This document shows positions 8,484-17,100 of a DNA stretch of 42,530 nt, piece by piece (position 1 is the first letter of the stretch; each line of letters starts with the position of its first letter). The notes under the pieces were generated by a model that ran no database searches, was not told where the DNA came from, and was given only the letters and a program-made list of their open reading frames with translations. Source of the stretch: CBDVBE01 sp964543525 (GTDB lineage: Bacteria > Fibrobacterota > Chitinivibrionia > Chitinivibrionales > JANQEN01); the NCBI GenBank assembly GCA_964543525.1, contig CAZIYW010000037.1, positions 1 to 42,530 of the forward strand, read 5' to 3'. The translations under genes were made by a program, and so were the position numbers.

Positions 8484-8924
8484 ATGCGTACCGCATTAGT
8501 TGTTCTGTTATCAGTTCTATTCGTTTCAACAAACGTTTTCGCGCGGGATCCAAAATATGTACAGCCAAAGAGAGCAAACGTAGGTATATATAAGAACGAA
8601 ACAAGAGCGGTAAATGAGTCGGCTATCTTGAAAGTCGGTATCAACGACCGATTAAAAGTCCTGGACTCCAAAAGAAATCACTACCGGGTGAGAACCGATG
8701 ACGGTACCGTTGGATGGGTGGAAAAACGACTGGTGGCAAGTGCCGCAGGGAAATCATTTATGTTCGATGATGCTGAAGTTATCGGATACCTTGACAACCC
8801 GACACCTGTGTACATTATCGACGCAGACAGTAAAGACGCCACCCCAATCAAACTCGACCGTTCCTTTGCCGAAGCGCTGCGTGAAAATGTTGACCGGGAA
8901 ACGGTAGAACGGCAAACCAAGTAA
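8484..8924 (+). CDS. Exported bacterial SH3-like domain protein
   Basis: The 146-residue product has a signal peptide over residues 1-21 (RTALVVLLSVLFVSTNVFA, cleavage likely after NVFA). Residues 30-80 read like a bacterial SH3 (SH3b) domain: VGIYKNETRAVNESAILKVG, then DRLKVLDSKRNHYRVRTDDG and TVGWVEKRLV, where GWVEKRL is the usual last strand. Such domains often bind wall peptides or act as small periplasmic adaptors; no catalytic domain is attached. The remaining 65 residues are unrecognised and rich in acidic residues. AAGGAGAT precedes the ATG, a promoter-like pair lies upstream, and a strong terminator follows directly, so it is probably transcribed alone. Confidence 0.82.
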   Translation: MRTALVVLLSVLFVSTNVFARDPKYVQPKRANVGIYKNETRAVNESAILKVGINDRLKVLDSKRNHYRVRTDDGTVGWVEKRLVASAAGKSFMFDDAEVIGYLDNPTPVYIIDADSKDATPIKLDRSFAEALRENVDRETVERQTK

Positions 8925-8940
8925 ATTACTGTTAAAACAG

Positions 8941-8983
8941 GGAATAAAAAAAGGCTCTCATCCGAGAGCCTTTTTTTTATTCC
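8941..8983. terminator. Bidirectional rho-independent terminator
   Basis: GGCTCTC (8953-8959), loop ATCC, GAGAGCC (8964-8970), flanked by seven A on the left and eight T on the right, with outer GGAAT / ATTCC also complementary. The symmetry lets it act in both directions. It lies between two convergent genes, the SH3 protein (plus) and the phosphodiesterase (minus), and serves both. Confidence 0.93.
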
Positions 8984-8999
8984 CAATGATAACACTATA

Positions 9000-9527
9000 T
9001 CAGGAGCGATATAATCCGCTTTCCGAGCGCATCAGATCAACACTCTCAATCACTTCATAATCCATCCCGAAAATGATTGCCGAAACGGTCCTGTCCTGAA
9101 TATCCAGAAACCCGAAAGAGGGTTTTACCTGCTTGTCAATTTCACCCTTCAGATGTCCGGGATTCATCAGAAGAAGACCGTCTTCAAGCAGTATCTCCGG
9201 TCGATGCGTGTGGCCATACAGCACCACATCAACCTTTGTCAGATCCTCACGGGTAAAATCCTTCTCATAAGAGTGTACCAGCATAATCCGTAACCCGAGA
9301 ATATGCTCAATCAGCTTGGGCTTTAATGAACCGTCACGATATTTCTGATGGTATATGCCGGGAACCTGCACAATGTCAATACCAAGCTCAGACAACCCGA
9401 CAACATCCTCATAATCGTCACCTAAATGGAAAAGCGAAACAATATGCCGGTTTGATACCAGCCACTCAACTACCTGCTCAAGATAGTGCTTATTTCTATG
9501 AGTATCACTGACGATGCCTATTTTCAT
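9000..9527 (-). CDS. YfcE/MJ0936-type metallophosphodiesterase
   Basis: The 175-residue protein belongs to the small calcineurin-like phosphoesterases. Metal-site motifs are all present: VSDTHRN near the N-terminus, LGDDYED (normally GDxxD), the GHTHRPE motif and NPGH. Family members hydrolyse phosphodiesters with two divalent metals; the natural substrate is generally unknown. I chose the ATG at 9527 because it has the strong ribosome binding site GGGAGGG and starts exactly at the family N-terminus MKIGIVSDTH; a longer open frame to 9638 would overlap the transketolase gene and add a non-homologous tail. It lies 91 bases behind transketolase on the same strand and ends at the shared terminator. 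Confidence 0.9.
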   Translation of the reverse strand: MKIGIVSDTHRNKHYLEQVVEWLVSNRHIVSLFHLGDDYEDVVGLSELGIDIVQVPGIYHQKYRDGSLKPKLIEHILGLRIMLVHSYEKDFTREDLTKVDVVLYGHTHRPEILLEDGLLLMNPGHLKGEIDKQVKPSFGFLDIQDRTVSAIIFGMDYEVIESVDLMRSESGLYRS

Positions 9528-9618
9528 AGCAACCCTCCCATTTATGATACGTAAGAAAATAATAATTTCTAGATTATAAAACTGTGCTTTTATCAAAAAC
9601 CAGGATAACGGATCCTGT

Positions 9619-11694
9619 TTATCTTCTATAGCATTCAATCATCCTGCGAAAATCTTCAAGGTATTTAACCACCTGCCCTGCCATGTTTTCAACGGTATAG
9701 CCATATTTTTCATTAAGCACCAGAAATGGTGCTGAAGCGCCGAAACTCTCCATACCATATACTTTGCCGCCTAATCCGGTAAGGCTTTGCAGTGCCTCCG
9801 GTAAACCGGCAGTACAACCGAAAACCGGTATACCGGCAGGGAAAACCATCTCGCGATATTCGGCAGGCTGCTCCCTGAAAAGTCCCTCGGAGGGTGCTGA
9901 AACAATACGAACCTTCAATCCCCGCTCCCCGGAGAGGACCTCCCCCGCTTCTAAAAGAAGCGAAACTTCGGACCCATTGCCCACCAGAATAATATCAGGC
10001 ACAGCCCCTTCTTCGGTGTCCTGCACGATATAGGCACCCTTTTCCGCCTGTAATGCCAGGGAATACTGTTCTGCATAGGTTTTTCCCGGCAGCTCTGCAA
10101 CATTCTGCCTGGTTAATATAAGTGCCGTCGGTGAAGTGGCGTTTTCAAGCGCGATCTTCCATGCCACCGTTGTTTCAGCCGCCCCCGCAGGTCGAAGTAC
10201 CAGCATACTGCGCTTGCCCTCGAGGTTCTTCATCTTTTCCAGCAGCCGAATCTGCGCCTCCTGTTCAACCGGCTGATGCGTAGGCCCGTCCTCCCCGACA
10301 CGGAAAGAATCATGAGTCCAGACATACTTGACCGGTAGACCCATCAGCGCAGCCATGCGTACCGCCGGCTTCATATAATCGGAAAAAACAAAAAAGGTCC
10401 CGCACACCGGAATAATTCCACCGTGCAGTGCCAGACCGTTCATTATCGCCGCCATCGTTAACTCCGCAACGCCCACCTGCAGAAATCCACCGGAAAAATC
10501 CCCTCTCGACAATGCTTTCCGTCTGGCCAGAAACCGACCCGTATTATCACTGTTGGAAAGATCCGCCGAGCTGACAATCATATTCTCGATCTTCTCCGCA
10601 AATACCGCTAATACATCACCGGACGCAACTCTCGTGGAAACACCTGCTTTATGCACTATTGCGCTGAAATCAATCTCCGGAAGATCCCCCTGCAACATCC
10701 CCGTTAATTTGGCTGCAAGTCCGGGATTGTCCGCCTCCCAGACCTTTTGCTCCTCTCTGAAAGCCCGTGTCTGCTCACGCTTTTTATCAAGTACCTCCTT
10801 ACAGTACTCTGCAACATCATCAAATATGACAAAGGGATCCTCAGGGTTCCCGCCAAGGTGCCGAATCGTCTTTTCAACTGAACCGCCCGCCTTGGACAAC
10901 GGCTGTCCATGGGTCGAAACCCGGCGCTCAAAACTGTTGCCGTTCTCATCCAGCGCCCCTCTGCCCATCAGCGTCTTTCCTATTATTAATGTCGGCTTTT
11001 CAGTTTCCTGCTGCGCATTCTGTAATGCCGTTCGTATCTCACCGATATTATTACCGTTAATTGTCTCAACCCGCCATCCCCAGGCCTTGTACTTGGCCGC
11101 GACATCTTCACTAGATGCGCTGGAAGTCGGATGAGAAAGCTGAATATCATTGGAATCGTAGAACATGATATACTGTGCCAGCCCGAGATGGCCTGCTATT
11201 CGGCCCACCCCCTGCGCAATCTCCTCCTGAATGCCGCCGTCGGAAATAAATACATAAGTCTTGTGCGCTGTCCATTCACCAAATCGCGCCGCCAGGAAAC
11301 GCTCCGCAATCGCCGAACCAACAGCCATGGCATGCCCCAGGCCAAGCGGACCGGAGGTGTTCTCGATCCCCCGGCTTACATCGCGTTCAGGATGACCATG
11401 CGTGGGACTGCCCCATTGACGGAATTTCTTTAATTCTTCAATTGAAAACTTGCCAAATAGAGCCAGCATGGAATACAGCATAGGCGACATGTGTCCCGGA
11501 TCAAGATAGAACCGGTCACGAAAAGGCCACGCCATATCATCAGGGTCAAAACGCAGAAACTCAGAGAAGAGTACCGCTATGAAGTCAGCACCGCCCATGG
11601 CACCGCCGGGATGCCCTGATTTGGCCTTCTCAACCATTGCCACGGATAAAATTCGTATACTATCCGCAGTTCTTTCAATCACGCTTTTACTCAT
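9619..11694 (-). CDS. tkt: Transketolase
   Basis: This 691-residue enzyme moves two-carbon units between sugar phosphates with thiamine diphosphate in the pentose phosphate pathway. Visible signatures: KSGHPGGAMGGADF (residues about 24-37), GSPTHGHPERD, the ThDP-binding segment ISDGGIQEEIAQG (about 150-162), YDSNDIQLS, and the second-domain motif GEDGPTHQPVEQEAQIRLL. The C-terminal transketolase domain is complete (GMESFGASAPFLVLNEKYGYT). Length is normal for the family. The ATG is preceded by AGGAGA at good spacing. It is the first gene of a likely two-gene unit with the phosphodiesterase. Confidence 0.97.
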   Translation of the reverse strand: MSKSVIERTADSIRILSVAMVEKAKSGHPGGAMGGADFIAVLFSEFLRFDPDDMAWPFRDRFYLDPGHMSPMLYSMLALFGKFSIEELKKFRQWGSPTHGHPERDVSRGIENTSGPLGLGHAMAVGSAIAERFLAARFGEWTAHKTYVFISDGGIQEEIAQGVGRIAGHLGLAQYIMFYDSNDIQLSHPTSSASSEDVAAKYKAWGWRVETINGNNIGEIRTALQNAQQETEKPTLIIGKTLMGRGALDENGNSFERRVSTHGQPLSKAGGSVEKTIRHLGGNPEDPFVIFDDVAEYCKEVLDKKREQTRAFREEQKVWEADNPGLAAKLTGMLQGDLPEIDFSAIVHKAGVSTRVASGDVLAVFAEKIENMIVSSADLSNSDNTGRFLARRKALSRGDFSGGFLQVGVAELTMAAIMNGLALHGGIIPVCGTFFVFSDYMKPAVRMAALMGLPVKYVWTHDSFRVGEDGPTHQPVEQEAQIRLLEKMKNLEGKRSMLVLRPAGAAETTVAWKIALENATSPTALILTRQNVAELPGKTYAEQYSLALQAEKGAYIVQDTEEGAVPDIILVGNGSEVSLLLEAGEVLSGERGLKVRIVSAPSEGLFREQPAEYREMVFPAGIPVFGCTAGLPEALQSLTGLGGKVYGMESFGASAPFLVLNEKYGYTVENMAGQVVKYLEDFRRMIECYRR

Positions 11695-12024
11695 TCTTTC
11701 TCCTGATTACATGTATCAGAATAAGGCTTATTAATCATATAAAAACAGTATAAGCTCCCATATACGGTAGCCAATATAAAATACAATACACTATCTTGTA
11801 TTCCTAATCAATTTTATCTAAAAAACAGGCTACCAAAATACATTATTAATAGAGATAAGCGCATTACATTATTACACAGCACAAATCTTTCCTGTCCGTG
11901 TAATTCTTCTGAAACATATCTTCGTGGTAAAAAAGAAGTTAAAGGTACCTGGTTCATAGTAGATTATAAGGCGGATTACACTGCTGCCTGTTAATCTTTT
12001 ACATTTAACAGAGATAAATGCAGG
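11695..12024. other. Intergenic region upstream of tkt
   Basis: These 330 bases are AT-rich and must contain the tkt promoter. A 7-base inverted repeat CTGTTAA / TTAACAG (11988-11994 and 12005-12011) lies just past the stop of the minus-strand STAS gene; it has no U tract on that strand, so I do not call it a terminator. No other feature is seen. Confidence 0.4.
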
Positions 12025-12531
12025 TTAGTTATGGTTCTCCTTTTTTCTAATCTGATGCTCCAGCAGTTCGACAACATCTTTAAACAGATATTTATTTTTT
12101 TCACTCAGTTCCATGATATTTTTATGAGCTTTGAGTACCATTTTTGCTTTCTGATATTCATCCTGCGCGACACCCGGTACTTCTTTTAAATCGTCTGGAT
12201 TTTTTCCCCCGGAATAAATAATATTGAAGACTCTGTCTAATCCCATATTGTCAATAACATCATTGATTTTTTCGTTGTTCGATAAAATAGTCGGTCGTTT
12301 CAATCCCTTCGCTTTCGTTAAACGTGCTATCTCGGCAATCAGACCGAGATTCGTGCTGTCAATATAAGAAGTGAGAGACAAATCAATCAGGATATCTTCT
12401 ATTGCGTGGTCCTGGACGAGTTCCTCAATAAAAATATCAAAACCCGAAATAGTATTACACGTAATATTGCCGATACACTTTATAAAGTAATTATCGTCCT
12501 TTTTGGTATAAAGGATCTTGCCTTGCTCCAT
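12025..12531 (-). CDS. STAS domain protein (anti-anti-sigma-like)
   Basis: The 168-residue protein has a STAS domain over about residues 5-110. Its signature is DLSLTSYIDSTNLGLIAEI, where the serine in IDST is the residue phosphorylated in SpoIIAA-type anti-anti-sigma factors. The C-terminal 55 residues (KMVLKAHKNIMELSEKNKY onward) are helical and not part of the domain. In known systems such proteins bind an anti-sigma kinase and release a sigma factor, or work in phosphatase-kinase switches; no such kinase or phosphatase is encoded next to it. The start has AGAAGGA about 10 bases upstream. Confidence 0.85.
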   Translation of the reverse strand: MEQGKILYTKKDDNYFIKCIGNITCNTISGFDIFIEELVQDHAIEDILIDLSLTSYIDSTNLGLIAEIARLTKAKGLKRPTILSNNEKINDVIDNMGLDRVFNIIYSGGKNPDDLKEVPGVAQDEYQKAKMVLKAHKNIMELSEKNKYLFKDVVELLEHQIRKKENHN

Positions 12532-12923
12532 AAAAAATTAATCCTTCTCTATCCGGTACAATCCAACCCTGTTTCATGCAATAAATAGTAAATATACACT
12601 TAAATCAATCGATTGCCATAAAAAGAGTGAAAAAAAGCCGCATACATTAAAAAAATATTCGTTAACCGATTCAATACCCGCCCGCCAATGGCGGTTCCGA
12701 CATTTAAAGGCTACAACACCTGTGCACACAACTAACATGCATTGGGTACCGGATTGGGACTGTAACTGGTGTTACGATTACAATTAAAGCCAGTCTGTTA
12801 AACCACTAACATTAAACTTTCAGCCTTAATTTTTTAAAACATTATAAGTATTGCCTGTTTCACGCTTTAAAGGTACATTTATAATTGAAAACCTTTTCAC
12901 CGTCAACACGCCTGACCGGTACC
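12532..12923. other. Divergent intergenic region
   Basis: About 390 bases separate the minus-strand STAS gene from the plus-strand YkgJ-type gene. A small hairpin CCGCC-AAT-GGCGG is at 12682-12694 without a U tract. The rest is AT-rich. No gene or RNA was recognised; promoters for both flanking genes should lie here. Confidence 0.4.
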
Positions 12924-13694
12924 ATGAATATGAAAATAATACCGGAGCTTGAACGGCTCTACAAAACCCTGCCCGAGGTTGACTGTCAGCAGTGCGGGTT
13001 ATGCTGTGTCTCCCCTACCTGTACCTTATCCGAGTTTATCTATCTCTTTCATACCCTGCTGCGCACAACCGCTTTCGGGAAAATAAAACAGTATATCGAG
13101 ATACCGCCTGAGCCGCACCCTGAATACCCCGGCAATGTGCGGTGCATCTTTCTCGAGAATAATCGGTGTTCAATTCACGCGGCCCGGACAGCAGCCTGCC
13201 GCCTTTTCGGTATCCCGAGTCTGAAGGAATTGAACATTGCAAACATGGAGACCTGCAGGCATGCCATTACTGTAACGAGCGGCAACAGCGATATATCCTT
13301 TCTACAATCATGGCTTGACAAACTCTGTGACCTCGATAGGACACTCTATGCATATGGCTCCGAGCCATATTTTATCAAGGGCTTTAATATACATTGCTGG
13401 CTCGATATCTACTTTGACGACTTTTTCGATTTTGATGCATTCAGGGATATCACCCGTGTAATGAAACACTATATCGATCTCACTGCATTCAGGGAATATT
13501 ATATCTGCCGCACCGGCCTTAAAGAAAAGGTTGACAAAATAGGGATACTTTCAACGCTCCTCGCCTGTGGGGATAAAAACCTGCTGCAACCGCTGCTTAT
13601 TTCAATCAGAGACGATTATCCAGCAACCGGAACCTATTTCCAGGATGAAGCCGTCGCTTTCTGTGACGTACTGGAAAAGGAGGGTACCGTGTAG
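12924..13694 (+). CDS. YkgJ-type cysteine cluster protein
   Basis: The protein (256 residues from the ATG at 12924) has the cysteine pattern of the YkgJ / UPF0153 family: DCQQCGLCCVSPTC near the N-terminus, then RCIFLENNRCSIHAARTAACR about 45 residues later. These cysteines are thought to bind zinc or an iron-sulfur centre. The role of the family is not known. A longer version from a TTG at 12885 would have AAAGGT upstream, so the start is uncertain. The C-terminal 150 residues are helical and specific to this protein. A STAS gene follows 107 bases later on the same strand. Confidence 0.85.
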   Translation: MNMKIIPELERLYKTLPEVDCQQCGLCCVSPTCTLSEFIYLFHTLLRTTAFGKIKQYIEIPPEPHPEYPGNVRCIFLENNRCSIHAARTAACRLFGIPSLKELNIANMETCRHAITVTSGNSDISFLQSWLDKLCDLDRTLYAYGSEPYFIKGFNIHCWLDIYFDDFFDFDAFRDITRVMKHYIDLTAFREYYICRTGLKEKVDKIGILSTLLACGDKNLLQPLLISIRDDYPATGTYFQDEAVAFCDVLEKEGTV

Positions 13695-13801
13695 TACAGA
13701 ATACATGCGCACAATTTGACGGTAACTCGTATAATGTATTGATTTTCATCTGCAATGGATTATTTTTCTATAGAGTACTTTTCTACTGAAGGAGTCTGGT
13801 A

Positions 13802-14143
13802 ATGGGCATCACAATAAAGTCAAAAAAAATAAATAATCTTCCAGTGCTTGCTGTCAGCGGACGGTTAATAAACGTTGACTCGGAAAAATTTCAAAAAAAA
13901 CTGGAAAGCTTCTGTAAAAAGAATGATAAAAAAGCTATTGTCGATATTTCCGAAGTCAATTTCATTGACAGTTTCGGACTGGGTACACTGGTACAGCATC
14001 ATACCCAATTACAAAAAGCAGGCGGTGCCCTGTATATCCTCAATACCAATACCGATCCCAATACCTATATTCAACGACTCTTTGATATGACCGGCCTGAA
14101 ACGGGTGTTTCATATTGTCCAGTCACTCGAGCAGATAACCTGA
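13802..14143 (+). CDS. Single-domain STAS anti-anti-sigma factor
   Basis: This 113-residue protein is one STAS domain and little else, the length of classical anti-anti-sigma factors. The phosphorylation site segment is VDISEVNFIDSFGLGTLVQ, with the serine of IDSFG as the expected target. The C-terminal half (GGALYILNTN ... LFDMTGLKRVFHI) matches the family pattern closely. GAAGGAG precedes the ATG. A TATAAT at 13730-13735 might be a -10 box but has no good -35 partner. The partner kinase and phosphatase are not in the window. The gene converges on the large activase gene, whose stop is 18 bases away. Confidence 0.93.
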   Translation: MGITIKSKKINNLPVLAVSGRLINVDSEKFQKKLESFCKKNDKKAIVDISEVNFIDSFGLGTLVQHHTQLQKAGGALYILNTNTDPNTYIQRLFDMTGLKRVFHIVQSLEQIT

Positions 14144-14161
14144 CAAGGCTTTTTCTTTCAG

Positions 14162-17100
14162 TTACGTGCGGGTTACCATATCCTCAACCGTCACGGCATG
14201 GACTGCAGTCTTTCGACCGTGCAGCGCTCTCAAGCGACGATGAACCCGCCTGGCCTGCACCATAAAAGCCTCGAGCCTGGCCTCCACAAGTTGCGGAAAA
14301 GGAGAACCGTCGGTTTCAACAGACAGGAAGGGGAAAGTGCCGATCTCGGCAAATGCAGCAGCCCTGTCCTCCCACCCGGGCATCCTCTTTTTACCCTCGA
14401 CATTCATCTCCTTTTTCAACATCGCTTCAGCAATACGGGAATACATGCACCCGAACGGGCCTATAGACACCACCCCGCAGGAATCATCGACTATCTCACG
14501 CATGCCGAGACCTACCGTCAGTATGCACTCGCCCCTGAAATTCTCGTTTAAAAGGTGCCGCACCCCATCGATGGTCCTGGCAACCTCAATCATCTCAGCC
14601 TTATATAAACCGGATGTTGCAAGGATTGTTTTTATCCGCTTCTCCCACCACTCCTGAAGAGAGGTTGAAAGTCGAATTTTCACCAGTTCCTGAAAGGTGA
14701 GTTTTCTCTCCCCAAGCCCGTTATTAATGACATAATTACCGTAACAGATATATTCGGCCAGAGGAGCGACCCGTACCATGAATCCGTTTCTCTCAAGATA
14801 ATCAACAATATTTCGCCTGGAGAATTCGTCACGGCGGACAAAAATCTCACCGACAAGCGAGACCACGGGTATGTCCGCCGGATTCCTTTGCAACGGTATG
14901 CGTGCAAGACGCATGCTCATAAACTTCAAAAAGGAGGAAAACCGTATAGACAGCTTCCCTTCAAAATAGGCAATACACTTTTTCCAGAGTGCATTATAGA
15001 CACGCATCGCATGGACAGAATCCTTCGCCGCGACCCGGAGCATGCTTTCAATATCACTCAGAATATCAGTCAGGATAATACCCTGCCAGGCGCGAAGGAG
15101 AATGGCCGCACCCAGACCGTTATAACTGTTTTCATCGGTAACCGTCAGCAACGCTGCATTGGGTATTTTTTTCATGCGGAACTGTTCTTCAAGCGCCCGA
15201 TAGTACTGGCCGAGCCTGCAGGGACCGCCTCCCGTTGCCATGGCAAAGACCGATACCTTTTCACTGCTGCCCTTTTTATTCAGATAACTGATAAACGTAC
15301 CGGTATTGAGAATGTACGGCAGGCATTCTTTACAAGTAGTATTCTTCTTGCCGATGAGCAATTCATCCTTTGTGGCAATCGGCAGCGCGCGCGCATGAAT
15401 TCCTTCACTGCGCAGTATCGCCGCCACCATTTCCGACGCTTTATGACCGAATGAAGGGATTAATACCTCTACCCGGGGATCGGTAATCAGGAGTTTCTCG
15501 CCGTTCGACGAATACACATAGGGATAGGCCACCCGTGCCGGCTGAAAGTCTGACGCATACTCTTCACGCCGCCCGTCTATACTGCGGTACCGGGTAATTA
15601 TATCAAGCGCCGCTTCAATACGGGTATCCACCCCGGCGTCGGCAGTATGCTGATCCAGCTCAAGAGTCAACGACGGCTTTTCCTGCATGACATTACGGAA
15701 ATAACCAAGAAGAAATGAATCCGGACCACAGGAAAAATTGGTGATATAAAAACCGAAAAGATTATCATGCGCCTTAACAAATTGCGCCGCTTTCATTATC
15801 TTCTGTCCCATTGCCCAGAACATCTTCTTATCAACAGGATACTTATTAACGGGAAGCATGTCGTGGGGAATTATTGTATAACCACGCGTTGCCACTTTGT
15901 GGGGAATACCCATATTATTATCACCGGCAAAGGCATTATAAGGGCGGCCGAACAGAACAATGCCGACAGTGTCCCTTCTTTTTGACAGCACATGAAGAGC
16001 CTTTTTACCGATACGCGCAAGCTCGTTCTCAAATGCATACTGTTTTTCACAGGCATACGAGTAGGCAATCCGCGCACGCTTCTCCGAAACCCCCATCCTT
16101 GCCGCAACGGTAACAAAGGTATCTATCGATGCTGCATATCCGCGCTCCAGACGAAGCACCGGTTGCAATATTACGACGCCGGATTCCTCTATTTCCTTCC
16201 TGAATGTCGTTTTGAGATAATAGGGTTCACCCTGAATAAAGGGACATAATCTGCTGTAGGTGGGGACATTAGGTACAGGTAGCTGCATGATATGCGGCAG
16301 GAATATATAATCACACTTCTTAGCAAGCAATTCGTAAAAACTGCCGTGAGCCTTGCATACGGGCAGACAGAAAGATGCCTCGGTCCTGGCCACCCCTTCC
16401 GGATCGGCATTTTCAGGAACAACAACGGTAAACCCAAGCCGCGAAAAGAAATTTGAAAACAGAGGATAGAGTGAATGAAACAGCAATGATCTGTTCAGGC
16501 CGACGGTACGGGAGGACGATTCCGCTTCACCATCTAAAAGAAGGGTGGGACCATATTTCTCCAGCATTAGCTTCTGACGCAACGTTACCAGATCCAGCTC
16601 ATCAATATCATCGATGCGCTTATTAATACGCAGGTTATAATACCTATCGCATATCCCGCCAAATGCATATACCTTGTTATTTATCTCCAGCCTCGTAATA
16701 GTACACTTTCTATCACATTTTTCTTTTCCGCCGTTGCAGGTAAAAGTACCTTTATTCACCGCGCTGCGCCCGGCGAGCTCACGCAGATCGAATTCCTTTA
16801 CACACGAAGCGCCCGAGTCTATACGACGGGCAACTTCAAGAGCAACACCAAGAGCGCCCATTAATCCGGGATCGGGAGGAACAATTATCTCAGTTCTCAG
16901 CAGAGAGGCCATTGCCACAGGAACGGCTTTATTATAACAGACCCCACCCTGCATGAACACCTTTTTCCCCACCGCCCGGTGTCCCTTCACCCGATTCAGA
17001 TAATTCATGCATATGGAATAAACCAATCCGGCGAGAATATCATTCTCCGTTACCCCGTGCTGAACAGCCCGCTTTATATCACTTGATATGAATGCCGCAC

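Noticed and set aside
9528..9638. Longer N-terminus of the phosphodiesterase
   Set aside because: It overlaps transketolase, has no family likeness, and the ATG at 9527 has a strong ribosome binding site.
11988..12011. CTGTTAA/TTAACAG as terminator of the STAS gene
   Set aside because: No U tract follows on the minus strand and the stem is AT-rich.
13730..13735. TATAAT as promoter of the STAS gene at 13802
   Set aside because: The nearby TTGACG is only 8 bases upstream and no other -35 box fits.
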